The translations under genes were made by a program, and so were the position numbers. Positions 17,898 through 26,706 of a stretch of 54,185 nt of DNA are shown here, in pieces. Origin of the DNA: Fidelibacterota bacterium (GTDB lineage: Bacteria > Fidelibacterota > Marinisomatia > SCGC-AAA003-L08 > GCA-2689995); assembly GCA_014381925.1 (NCBI GenBank), contig JACNKR010000035.1:1-54185 (forward strand). Reading direction: 5' to 3'. Every line of letters starts with the position of its first letter. The stretch's first letter is position 1. The notes under the pieces were generated by a model that did no database searches, was not told the origin of the DNA, and saw only the letters and a list, made by a program, of their open reading frames with translations.

Positions 17898-19292
17898 ATT
17901 AGTAATTTAGATATTGCAATAATTGTCATATTCCTATTTGGATTTATAGCTGTAGGATTAAGTCAATTCACCAAAAATAAAACTTCGAATGATTTCTTTT
18001 TAGGTGGAAGAGATTTACCTTGGCAAATATCGATGTTTTCAATTGTAGCTACAGAAACATCAGTATTAACATTTATAAGTGTACCTGGAATTGCGTACAG
18101 AGGAGATTGGACATTTTTGCAATTATCTTTAGGGTATATTTTGGGCCGAATTTTAGTGAGCTATTTTTTACTTCCTATTTATTATAAAGAAGGTGTTGTT
18201 TCTATATATGAAGTACTAGGCGAAAAATATGGTCATATAGTTCAAAAAACAGCATCAGGCTTATTTTTATGTACTCGTATTTTTGCAGATGGAATTCGTT
18301 ATCTTGCAACTGCAGTAATAATTCAGGTAATTACAGGTTGGAATATTCCAATTGCTGTTTGTGTAATCGGGGGTTGTACTTTAATTTATTCTATCACAGG
18401 CGGAATAAAAACAATAATCTGGATAGATGCACTTCAATTTTTAATTTATTTATCAGGCGGAATTATTGTAATCTCCTTAGTTGTTGCATCATTTGATATT
18501 TCATTTATTTATTCCCAATTATTTGAATCTTCAAAAATAAAAATTTTTAATTTCTCAGGAAATCCTATTTTTACTTCAATGAATTTTTATAGTGCTATCA
18601 TCGGTGGGACTATATTTTCATTTGCATCCCATGGAACAGATTATATGATGGTTCAACGATGTCTATCATGTAAAGATTTAAAGTCTGCAAAAAAAGCCAT
18701 GATTGGAAGTGGAATATTTGTATTTTTTCAATTTGGGTTATTTTTACTGGCAGGTTCATTGATTTTTATTTATTTTGAAGGAATGGAAATACAAAAAGAT
18801 AGAGAGTTTTCAACTTTTATTTTAGAAGTAATTCCCTCAGGATTAAGAGGATTGCTTCTTGCTGGGGTATTATCTGCAGCGATGTCAACATTAAGTTCAT
18901 CTATGAATTCTTTAGCATCTTCAACGATTATTGATTGGATGAAAGTCAAATCAAATCAAATTTCGAAAATGAGAGTTGTAAGCGTCTTTTGGGGAATTGT
19001 ATTAATGGGGATTGCGTTGATGTTTGACGAAAGTGATAAAGCCATTGTAATTGTCGGCTTTAGAATTGCATCATTTACTTATGGTGGATTGCTCGTATTA
19101 TTTTTATGTCTTAAAACTGATTTAATTCAAAATCAAATTAGTATTCTTTTGGGATTAATCACTTCAATTTTTACTGTATTTCTTCTCGATAAATATGGAA
19201 TTGCATGGACATGGTTTGTTTTAATTTCCGCTTTAATTGGGTTTATTATCGCAATCATAGTTGAAAAAATAAAAGCCAAACTTAGTGTATAA
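17898..19292 (+). CDS. Sodium:solute symporter, possible MurNAc/muropeptide-sugar importer
   Basis: From 17898 the chain is 464 residues, normal for the SSS family. The first ATG (18033) lies well inside the conserved N-terminus. Upstream codons encode the expected first membrane helix (LDIAIIVIFLFGFIAVGL) and the FFLGGRDLPW motif typical of SSS proteins. There is no in-frame ATG, GTG or TTG between the upstream stop at 17895 and 18033. ATT at 17898 has AAAAAGG seven bases upstream, so I propose ATT as the start. The gene overlaps a NamZ-like muramidase. In Tannerella an SSS protein, MurT, imports the sugar released by such enzymes, so a peptidoglycan-sugar importer is a reasonable inference. 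Family assignment is firm; substrate is not. Confidence 0.85.
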   Translation: MSNLDIAIIVIFLFGFIAVGLSQFTKNKTSNDFFLGGRDLPWQISMFSIVATETSVLTFISVPGIAYRGDWTFLQLSLGYILGRILVSYFLLPIYYKEGVVSIYEVLGEKYGHIVQKTASGLFLCTRIFADGIRYLATAVIIQVITGWNIPIAVCVIGGCTLIYSITGGIKTIIWIDALQFLIYLSGGIIVISLVVASFDISFIYSQLFESSKIKIFNFSGNPIFTSMNFYSAIIGGTIFSFASHGTDYMMVQRCLSCKDLKSAKKAMIGSGIFVFFQFGLFLLAGSLIFIYFEGMEIQKDREFSTFILEVIPSGLRGLLLAGVLSAAMSTLSSSMNSLASSTIIDWMKVKSNQISKMRVVSVFWGIVLMGIALMFDESDKAIVIVGFRIASFTYGGLLVLFLCLKTDLIQNQISILLGLITSIFTVFLLDKYGIAWTWFVLISALIGFIIAIIVEKIKAKLSV

Positions 19293-20559
19293 GTTTTTAT
19301 TTTTATTTAATGTTTTTTTTACATTTGTTTTTTGTTGGGAATCTTCTAAAGTATATATACCTAAACAAATTAAAATTAATGATATGAATGTATATTCGGG
19401 GTTAGATATTCTTCAACATTCAAATTTTAATTTCTTGAAAAATAAAAATATTGGTTTAGTAATAAATCACACAAGTGTAAATAGACAAAATTCACATATT
19501 TTAGATTTAATTAATCCCATAAATGAAGTAAATATTAAAAAAATATTTACCCCTGAACATGGGTTAAAAGGCAAGTTGAGTGCTGGAGAATATGTTAATT
19601 CAGGAATAGATAAGTTAACGGGTATTGAATTTATTAGTCTATATGGAAAAAATAAAAAACCAACGTCAAATGATTTAAATGATATTGATTTAATGGTATT
19701 TGACATTCAAGATATTGGTTCACGATATTATACGTATGTTAGTACATTAACTTATATTTTGGATGCATGTGCAGATATTAATATTCCAGTTTTAATTTTA
19801 GATCGTCCAAATCCATTAAATGGAATTATTATAGATGGACCAATATTGAACGAGGAGTTTTCATCTTTTGTCGGTATGCATCATATACCAATTTTACATG
19901 GAATGAGTATTGGTGAATTGGCAATAATGATAAATGAATTACAATGGGCAAATAAAAAATTTAGAGCAGAATTAACAGTAATACCTGTTATTAATTGGCA
20001 GAGAAATGAAGAATATAATGGACAAATTAAAGGTTGGCTTTCTCCTTCTCCTAATATTCCAGATTTAGAAACAGCAAAATTATATTCAGGATTTTGTTTG
20101 TTAGAGGGTACAAATTTATCCGAAGGAAGGGGAACATTAAATCCGTTTAAATATTTCGGCGCACCTTGGTTAAATCCAGATTCAATATTGGTAAACTTAG
20201 ATTCTAATATTTTACATGGAATAAAATTAGAGAAAACTAAATTTACGCCGATTTCAATACCTGAAATGTCTAAATGGCCAAAATATGAAAATAAAATTTG
20301 TTATGGATTTAAAATGGAAATTGTAAATAAAAAAAATAATCCATTAAAAGCGGTAATAAAATTGCTCTCAATTATTAATAATATTTATCCACATAACTTT
20401 AAATTTTTAGATACAAATTTTATTGACAAGCTTTATGGATCAGATAAATTACGAAAAACGATTATTGAAAAAAAGGATATTTATTCCTTAGTGAATTCTT
20501 GGAATTCTGATAAACAAACATTTAATAAACAAAGATCAAAATATTTAATTTATAATTAA
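19285..20559 (+). CDS. namZ: Exo-beta-N-acetylmuramidase-like protein (DUF1343/NamZ family)
   Basis: The 424-residue protein has a signal peptide and the DUF1343 pattern: GLDILQHSNF and NIGLVINHTSV near the N-terminus, then FTPEHGLKG with the conserved PEHG motif, DLMVFDIQDIGSRYYTYV, and LDRPNPLNG. NamZ enzymes remove terminal MurNAc from peptidoglycan fragments in the periplasm. The GTG start lies inside the end of the symporter gene (8-bp overlap), and an MFS permease follows after 14 bp. The three together suggest release and uptake of cell-wall amino sugars. MurQ or MurK homologues, which would complete the pathway, are not in the window. Confidence 0.88.
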   Translation: MYKFLFLFNVFFTFVFCWESSKVYIPKQIKINDMNVYSGLDILQHSNFNFLKNKNIGLVINHTSVNRQNSHILDLINPINEVNIKKIFTPEHGLKGKLSAGEYVNSGIDKLTGIEFISLYGKNKKPTSNDLNDIDLMVFDIQDIGSRYYTYVSTLTYILDACADINIPVLILDRPNPLNGIIIDGPILNEEFSSFVGMHHIPILHGMSIGELAIMINELQWANKKFRAELTVIPVINWQRNEEYNGQIKGWLSPSPNIPDLETAKLYSGFCLLEGTNLSEGRGTLNPFKYFGAPWLNPDSILVNLDSNILHGIKLEKTKFTPISIPEMSKWPKYENKICYGFKMEIVNKKNNPLKAVIKLLSIINNIYPHNFKFLDTNFIDKLYGSDKLRKTIIEKKDIYSLVNSWNSDKQTFNKQRSKYLIYN

Positions 20560-20573
20560 TATGGAGAAGTAAC

Positions 20574-21902
20574 TTGATAGGGAAATATAGTAAAAAAAGA
20601 GTTTTTGCATGGTCAATGTATGATTTTGCAAATCAACCCTTTACCACATTAATAATAACTTTTATTTATGGTACTTTTTTTACAAAAGTAATTGCTGAAA
20701 ATGAAATAATTGGTACTGCGTTATGGTCTAGAGCAATGACGATTACCGGATTGACTGTTGCAATTTTATCACCTATAATGGGAGCAATAGCAGATAAGGG
20801 GGGATACCGAAAATTCTTTTTAATGTTTTGGACTTACGTGTGTATAATTGGAAGTTTTGCACTTTATTTCCCTCTTCCAGGTGAAGTATTTAAAGCATTA
20901 TTTTGGGTTATAATCGCGAATATAGGTTTTGAAATGGGTGGTGTGTTTTGCAATGCATATTTGCCAGATATTGCTCCTAAAAGTAAAATAGGTAGAGTCT
21001 CTGGCTATGGATGGTCATTTGGTTATGTGGGGGGGTTAATTGCATTAGGATTAGCGATGGTTTTATTTATAAATCCAGAAAACCCTGCTTTTGGGGTTAC
21101 AAAAGATGGAGGAGAGCATATAAGGGCAACCAATTTAATGGTTGCTCTTTGGTTCTTAGTTTTTAGTATTCCTGTATTTTTAGGTTTGAAAAATGAAACA
21201 AAAAAAACAAAATTTACAAAAAGTTTATGGCAGGAATCATTTGGACAAATATTTCATACATTCCAAAACATTAAAGAGTATAAACAATTAGTTAAATTTT
21301 TAATTGCTCGATTATTTTATAATGATGGACTTGTGACTATTTTTGCTTTTGGTGGAATCTACGCTGCAGGAACTTTTGATTTTACTTTTCAAGAAATAAT
21401 GATTTTTGGAATTGTATTAAATGTTACTGCGGGACTCGGTGCTTTTGGTCTTGGGTTTTTAGATGATGTTATCGGTGGTAAAAAAACAATTCAATTAAGT
21501 AATTTAGGGCTTATTATTGCATGTGTTATTGCTGTAACAGTTCCTAATAAGGATTTATTTAGCCTTAATTTACCTATTTTAGGAGAAACATTAATTACTG
21601 GAAGGTTATTCTTTTGGCTTTCAGGAGTATTAATTGGTATATTTTCTGGGCCTAATCAATCTGCAAGTCGATCTTTAATGGCACGATTTATCCCAGCTAA
21701 AATGGAAAATGAATTTTTTGGTTTTTTTGCTTTTAGTGGAAAAGCAACTGCATTTATTGGGCCATTATTATTAGGGATATTTACTGAAATATTTAATTCT
21801 CAAAGATATGGTATTGCTGTTGTGTTTTTAATGTTTCTAATCGGCTTTATTCTTCTTCAATCTGTTGATGAAGATGAAGGAATAAAAGCTGCAAATAAAT
21901 AA
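20574..21902 (+). CDS. MFS permease of the UMF1 (Atg22-like) family
   Basis: The 442-residue inner-membrane protein has about 12 transmembrane helices. It begins with the conserved MYDFANQPF segment of the UMF1 group, followed by IMGAIADKGGYRKFF, the MFS loop between helices 2 and 3. The TTG start at 20574 has GGAG seven bases before it. It is the last gene of the symporter - NamZ run. Bacterial UMF1 transporters have poorly known substrates. Its position suggests movement of a muropeptide, sugar or breakdown product, which is inference only. Confidence 0.87.
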   Translation: MIGKYSKKRVFAWSMYDFANQPFTTLIITFIYGTFFTKVIAENEIIGTALWSRAMTITGLTVAILSPIMGAIADKGGYRKFFLMFWTYVCIIGSFALYFPLPGEVFKALFWVIIANIGFEMGGVFCNAYLPDIAPKSKIGRVSGYGWSFGYVGGLIALGLAMVLFINPENPAFGVTKDGGEHIRATNLMVALWFLVFSIPVFLGLKNETKKTKFTKSLWQESFGQIFHTFQNIKEYKQLVKFLIARLFYNDGLVTIFAFGGIYAAGTFDFTFQEIMIFGIVLNVTAGLGAFGLGFLDDVIGGKKTIQLSNLGLIIACVIAVTVPNKDLFSLNLPILGETLITGRLFFWLSGVLIGIFSGPNQSASRSLMARFIPAKMENEFFGFFAFSGKATAFIGPLLLGIFTEIFNSQRYGIAVVFLMFLIGFILLQSVDEDEGIKAANK

Positions 21903-21919
21903 TGTTACTTTTTTTATAA

Positions 21920-21932
21920 TGTCATTATGTCA
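21920..21932. promoter_or_regulatory. Tandem TGTCA motif upstream of htpG
   Basis: TGTCA-TTA-TGTCA lies about 70 bp before the htpG start in a 102-bp gap. It could be an operator or part of a stress promoter, but no known heat-shock element is recognised. Confidence 0.2.
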
Positions 21933-22004
21933 GTCATTTATTAACATGGAATGATTGTTGTAATAATTTTTAAAATTAATTAATTAATATAATTAGGAGC
22001 AATC

Positions 22005-23873
22005 TTGCCAAAACATACATTTCAAACGGAAGTAAGTGAATTACTTCATTTAATTATTCATTCATTATATTCTCATAAAGAAATTTTTCTTAGAGAATTA
22101 ATTTCAAATTCATCTGATGCACTTGATAAGTTAAAGCATCTCACATTAACTGACAAAAAATTTAATTCTATTGAATTTGATCCTCAAATTAATATAAAAT
22201 TTTCTGAAGGAGAAAATCCATCATTAACTATATCTGATACTGGAATAGGTATGAATGAGAAAGAATTAGTTGAAAATCTTGGTACAATTGCAAGGTCAGG
22301 AACTAAAAACTTTTTATCTCAATTATCAGGTGATGATAAAAAAGATTCAAATTTAATTGGACAATTTGGTGTTGGGTTTTATTCTTGTTTTATGGTTGCT
22401 GATAAGGTTGAAGTTATCAGTTTAAAGGCGGGAGAAAAAAATGCAAATAAATGGACAAGTGATGGGAAATCAGGATATGATTTAGAGAAAGTTAAGTCTA
22501 ATACTGTTGGAACAACCATTACAATTTATTTAAATGAAGAAGGTAAGGAATATTCAAATAAATGGCAAATTGAACAAATTGTTAAGAAGTATTCTAATCA
22601 TATTGCATTTCCAATTAATTTAACATTTGATGAAACAGATTATGATGATGATGGAAAAGAAAAAGGTAAAACTGAAAAAACAGAGCAAGTAAATAAAGCA
22701 ACTGCATTTTGGAAAAGATCAAAGTCTGAATTAAAAGATGAAGATTATAATGAATTTTATAAATCACTTTCTCATGATTTTAATGACCCTATGGATTGGG
22801 TTCATAGTCAAGCTGAAGGTGTATTAGAATATACAACATTATTTTATTTTCCTAAAACAGCTCCAATGGATTTATACAGAGCTGATTATAAGCCAGGTGT
22901 GAAATTATTTGTTAATCGAGTATTTATCACGGATGATGAAAAAGAATTGCTTCCAACTTGGTTAAGATTTGTTAGAGGTATTATTGATTCATCTGATTTA
23001 CCATTAAATGTGAGTAGAGAAATCCTACAGCAAAATAGAGTAATGGCAAAAATTAGATCAAACTCTGTAAAAAAAATAATTGATAAAATCAAAAATATTG
23101 CAAAAGATGAAACAAAATATTCAGAGTTTTATAATGAATATGGTCGAATGATCAAAGAAGGTGTTTATCAAGATCATGAAAACAAAGATACATTACTTGA
23201 TTTATTAAGGTTTAAATCAACAAAAGAAGATGGAGTTGTTTCATTACAAGATTATATTGACCGAATGCAATCGGAACAAAAATCAATTTATTATCTTGTT
23301 GGTGAAAATCAATCTTCATTACGACAATCACCTCTATTAGAAATGTATAAAAAGAAAGATATTGAAGTACTTTTATTGGATGATGAGGTTGATGAAATTA
23401 TTATGCCAGTTATTCCTAAATATAAAGAATTTGATTTAAAGGCGGTTAATAGATCAAATGCTGGTGATGAATTAAAGGATGATTCAGACAAAGTAAAAGA
23501 AAAAGAAGTGAAACCATTAATTAAAAAAATTAAAAAGGTTTTAGGTGATAGAGTCAAAGATGTAAAAGTCTCTAATAGATTAAGTGATTCACCATCTTGT
23601 TTAGTTGCAGATGAAAATGATCCAACTTCACAAATGCAAGAAATAATGAAGGCTATGGGACAGTCTGGAGGAATGCCAGATATTAAACCAATTTTGGAAA
23701 TTAATCCAGATCATGAAATTGTTAATAAATTAACTGAAATGCGCAAAAGTAAATCATTTGATGATGTAACATTTTTACTTTATGAACAGGCATTATTGCA
23801 AGAAGGTGTGAAATTAGAAAATCCTGCAGGGTTTGTAAAGAGATTAAATTCTGTACTTGTAAAGTCATTATAA
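22005..23873 (+). CDS. htpG: Molecular chaperone HtpG (Hsp90)
   Basis: The 622-residue cytoplasmic ATP-dependent chaperone helps fold and stabilise client proteins under stress. The N-terminal GHKL ATPase is intact: LRELISNSSDALDK, SDTGIGMNEKEL and IGQFGVGFYS. The middle domain has the FVNRVFITDD and LPLNVSREILQQNR motifs, and the C-terminal dimerisation domain is complete. Length is typical. The start is TTG at 22005, with AGGAG about six bases upstream. A strong terminator follows, so it is probably a single-gene unit. Confidence 0.97.
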   Translation: MPKHTFQTEVSELLHLIIHSLYSHKEIFLRELISNSSDALDKLKHLTLTDKKFNSIEFDPQINIKFSEGENPSLTISDTGIGMNEKELVENLGTIARSGTKNFLSQLSGDDKKDSNLIGQFGVGFYSCFMVADKVEVISLKAGEKNANKWTSDGKSGYDLEKVKSNTVGTTITIYLNEEGKEYSNKWQIEQIVKKYSNHIAFPINLTFDETDYDDDGKEKGKTEKTEQVNKATAFWKRSKSELKDEDYNEFYKSLSHDFNDPMDWVHSQAEGVLEYTTLFYFPKTAPMDLYRADYKPGVKLFVNRVFITDDEKELLPTWLRFVRGIIDSSDLPLNVSREILQQNRVMAKIRSNSVKKIIDKIKNIAKDETKYSEFYNEYGRMIKEGVYQDHENKDTLLDLLRFKSTKEDGVVSLQDYIDRMQSEQKSIYYLVGENQSSLRQSPLLEMYKKKDIEVLLLDDEVDEIIMPVIPKYKEFDLKAVNRSNAGDELKDDSDKVKEKEVKPLIKKIKKVLGDRVKDVKVSNRLSDSPSCLVADENDPTSQMQEIMKAMGQSGGMPDIKPILEINPDHEIVNKLTEMRKSKSFDDVTFLLYEQALLQEGVKLENPAGFVKRLNSVLVKSL

Positions 23874-23893
23874 AGTATTTTAATGATAAAAGT

Positions 23894-23922
23894 AAAAGCC
23901 TCACATTGTGAGGCTTTTTTAT
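23894..23922 (+). terminator. Rho-independent terminator of htpG
   Basis: AAAAGCCTCACA and TGTGAGGCTTTT form a long near-perfect hairpin followed by a T run, 21 bp after the htpG stop. Confidence 0.9.
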
Positions 23923-24001
23923 TTACAATATAAATTCAAATATAAATAACCTTAATTTTACACCATTGGCATTTCAATAAATTATATTTTAGGAGATTTT
24001 A

Positions 24002-25195
24002 ATGAAGTTTGATCCAGCATCAGAAATACAAGACCATCATGTTTTTGGAGAGTTTGGAGGCGTTAATCCTTCAATTACAGATTCTTCTACTTTTACTTTT
24101 TTAAAACCAGATACCATGAATGAATTATTTGACCATGAAATTGAAGGTTGTTTTCTTTATAGTCGTCATTGGAATCCCTCAAATAAATATTTATCTGAAG
24201 CATTATCAAAAATGGAAGGAACAGAATCTGCTCAAGTAACAGCCTCTGGAATTAGTGCAATTGCCTGTACGATACTCCAAATTTGCAAACATGGCGATGA
24301 AATTATTTCAAGTAGAACTATTTACGGTGGTACATGGGCATTATTTAAAAATATACTCCCTCGGTTTGGTATAAATGTAAAGTTTATTGATGTTACAAAT
24401 CTTGAAACCCTGAAAGAAAGCATAAATGAATCGACTAAATTAATTTATTGTGAAACATTATCTAATCCATTATTGGATGTTTCGGACATTCCTTCATTAA
24501 GTAATATTGCAAAAGAAAATAATTTAAAATTAGTTGTAGATAATACTTTTAGTCCAATGGTTGTAACTCCATATAAATTGGGTGCAGATGTAGTAATTCA
24601 TAGTATGACTAAATATATTAATGGTGCAAGTGATTGTGTCGCGGGGTGTATTTGTGCATCACAAAATTTTATTAATGAATTAACAGATATTAATAATGGT
24701 ATGACAATGCTTCTTGGTCCTGTTTTGGATAGTTTTAGGTCATCTAGTATATTAAAGAATTTGAATACTTTGCATGTTCGTATGAAACAGCATAGTAAAA
24801 ATGCTAAATTTATTTCAGAAAATTTAGATAAACTTGGGTATAATATTTTTTATCCTGGATTAAATGCACATCCACAGCATAAATTAATGAAAACAATAAT
24901 GAATGCTGATTTTGGTTTTACAGGAATGTTTGGAGTTGATGTTGGAAGTTTGAAAAATGCGGAATTTATATTAGAAGAAATGCAAAATGAAAAAATTGGG
25001 TATTTGGCAGTTAGTCTAGGGTATTATAAGACTCTTTTCAGTTTACCAGGAAGTAGTACGTCTTCTGAAATTCCTGAAGATGAACAAAATAAAATGGGAT
25101 TAAGTCCTGGAATAATAAGGTTTTCAATTGGATTAGATAATGATATAGAGCGTACTTTTAATAGAATAAAAAAATGTTTAGAGAAATTAAATTGA
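24002..25195 (+). CDS. PLP-dependent trans-sulfuration enzyme (Cys/Met metabolism family)
   Basis: The 397-residue enzyme belongs to the cystathionine gamma-synthase / gamma-lyase / methionine gamma-lyase family. The tetramer-contact motif YSRHWNPSNKYL is present. VTASGISAI matches the PLP phosphate-binding loop. The Schiff-base lysine lies in HSMTKYINGASDCVAGC. AGGAG precedes the ATG. The family works on cysteine, homocysteine or methionine, and I cannot separate lyase from synthase by eye. Its 3' end overlaps the start of a small lipoprotein gene by TTGA. Confidence 0.88.
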   Translation: MKFDPASEIQDHHVFGEFGGVNPSITDSSTFTFLKPDTMNELFDHEIEGCFLYSRHWNPSNKYLSEALSKMEGTESAQVTASGISAIACTILQICKHGDEIISSRTIYGGTWALFKNILPRFGINVKFIDVTNLETLKESINESTKLIYCETLSNPLLDVSDIPSLSNIAKENNLKLVVDNTFSPMVVTPYKLGADVVIHSMTKYINGASDCVAGCICASQNFINELTDINNGMTMLLGPVLDSFRSSSILKNLNTLHVRMKQHSKNAKFISENLDKLGYNIFYPGLNAHPQHKLMKTIMNADFGFTGMFGVDVGSLKNAEFILEEMQNEKIGYLAVSLGYYKTLFSLPGSSTSSEIPEDEQNKMGLSPGIIRFSIGLDNDIERTFNRIKKCLEKLN

Positions 25196-25548
25196 AATTA
25201 AACACTATTTTTATTTCTTTATTAATTCTCATTGGATGCGAGAAAAATTATTCATCTTATGATAAATTTAGTGAACCATCAATAAATAATTACTCTGATG
25301 AAATGATGCTTGTCTTTGAAATAAAAGGTGATCCCAATGAAACAGCTGGAATTGCATTTTCTATATTATATAAAGCGTTTTATAGTATAAAACGAGAATA
25401 TGGTTTAGAAAATAATCCCCCGCTTGCTCGCTGGATAACATCAATTGAATTGCCAAGAGAGCAGTGGATTGGTCAATATGCAATTAAATTAAATCAAAAA
25501 GTAAAATCATTACCAGATGAGTTTTATTTAAAGTATAAGGGGAATTAA
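25192..25548 (+). CDS. GyrI-like lipoprotein, N-terminal part (frame broken)
   Basis: TTG at 25192 overlaps the stop of the PLP enzyme (TTGA) and gives 118 residues starting with a lipoprotein signal that ends in LILIGC. An ATG at 25174 is in frame but would add six residues before the signal. The remainder (EMMLVFEIKG ... PLARWITSIELPREQW) looks like the first half of a GyrI / AraC effector-binding domain, a small-molecule binding fold. The frame stops at 25546-25548, but a second frame carries what looks like the other half. It is either a pseudogene, a sequence error or a split protein. Confidence 0.7.
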   Translation: MKLNTIFISLLILIGCEKNYSSYDKFSEPSINNYSDEMMLVFEIKGDPNETAGIAFSILYKAFYSIKREYGLENNPPLARWITSIELPREQWIGQYAIKLNQKVKSLPDEFYLKYKGN

Positions 25549-25549
25549 T

Positions 25550-25774
25550 TTACTTCAGTGGGAATATGAAAAAGTTGCAGAAGTTCTTCATCATGGTGAT
25601 TATAGTCAAATTAATAATACTGTAAAATTATTAAAAAATTATATTTCAGATGAAGGTTATATACACTTAGGCGATCATGAAGAAGTTTATATAAAAGGTC
25701 CTGGAATGTTTTTAAAAGGAGATTCTAATAAATATATTACCTTAATTCGTTATCAGGTTGAAGATTTACAATAG
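25550..25774 (+). pseudogene. GyrI-like domain, C-terminal half in the +1 frame
   Basis: A frame open from 25532 to TAG 25772-25774 encodes LLQWEYEKVAEVLHHGDY, then LKNYISDEGY, HEEVYIKGPG and YITLIRYQVE. This is the classic second half of a GyrI-like domain (VAEVLHHGDY ... EVYIKGPG ... IRYQVE). It has no ATG, GTG or TTG near its beginning. Removing one G from the GGGG run at 25539-25542 would fuse it to the upstream lipoprotein as YKGINLLQWEYEK, giving one protein of about 193 residues. The GGGG run is the likely site of an indel, real or technical. Confidence 0.75.
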
Positions 25775-25789
25775 TTATTGCCAAAAATA

Positions 25790-26692
25790 ATGGGTGAATT
25801 ATTTTCATTATTAAGTGCTTTTTTTTGGGCATGTGCTGTAATAATTTTTAAGCAAATTGGAGATAGAATTCCTCCAGTTTTATTAAATGCAATAAAAAAT
25901 ACAATTGGATTTATATTATTATTTATGACTATTTTTTTATTTGGAGGAAACCCATTTAGCATTCCAAATGGAATCACAAATCAAGATATAACCATTTTAA
26001 TTGTAAGTGGGATTTTAGGTTTAGGAATTGCAGATATTTTATTTTTTCACTCATTAAATATTGTTGGTGCTGGAATTTCAGCATTAGTTGATATAATGTA
26101 TAGCCCCTTTGTGATTCTTTTTGCTTTTTTTTTACTGGGTGAAAAGTTAGTTGAAATACAAATACTGGGTGGAATATTAATTATTGGTTCAATAATTTTT
26201 GCTTCAATAAAATTAAGAAATATACCTGTAGAAAGAAAGCGATTAAAGTTTGGTATATTAGTTGGTGTTATTGCTTTGGCACTCATGGCATTTTGTATTG
26301 TATGGATAAAACCCATATTAAATAAAATGAATGGTGTAAATAATCAATTATGGATTGCAGGATTTAGAATGATACCTGGAGCAATTGTACCTATCTTGAT
26401 TAGTTTTTTTGTAATTCCAAAATCAAAATTAATTAAAATATTATCAAATAAGTCTATTTGGAAACCGCTATTTTTGGGAACAATTTTTTCAACTTATTTA
26501 GGTATTTCATTTTGGATTATAGGTATGGCACTTACAAAAGCATCTGTTGCTGCAATATTAAATCAAACAGCATCATTTTTTATTTTAATTCTTGCTCGTA
26601 TATTTTTGAATGAATTAATTACACCACGCAAAACAATTGCAATAATAATTGCTTCAATTGGGGCTATTTTAATATTGTTGGGTTCAACTTAA
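25790..26692 (+). CDS. EamA/DMT-family permease
   Basis: The protein of 300 residues has ten predicted transmembrane helices in two EamA repeats, starting with ELFSLLSAFFWACAVIIFKQ. The second repeat contains LWIAGFRMIPGA and ends with the hydrophobic IAIIIASIGAILILLG. Such proteins export or import small metabolites across the inner membrane; the substrate is unknown. I prefer ATG 25790, although TTG 25778 is in frame and four codons upstream. Neither has a clear Shine-Dalgarno. Confidence 0.88.
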   Translation: MGELFSLLSAFFWACAVIIFKQIGDRIPPVLLNAIKNTIGFILLFMTIFLFGGNPFSIPNGITNQDITILIVSGILGLGIADILFFHSLNIVGAGISALVDIMYSPFVILFAFFLLGEKLVEIQILGGILIIGSIIFASIKLRNIPVERKRLKFGILVGVIALALMAFCIVWIKPILNKMNGVNNQLWIAGFRMIPGAIVPILISFFVIPKSKLIKILSNKSIWKPLFLGTIFSTYLGISFWIIGMALTKASVAAILNQTASFFILILARIFLNELITPRKTIAIIIASIGAILILLGST

Positions 26693-26706
26693 AAACTTAC
26701 AATTTA

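Noticed and set aside
18033..19292. ATG at 18033 as start of the second symporter
   Set aside because: It removes the conserved first helix and the FFLGGRDLPW motif, which are encoded in frame upstream.
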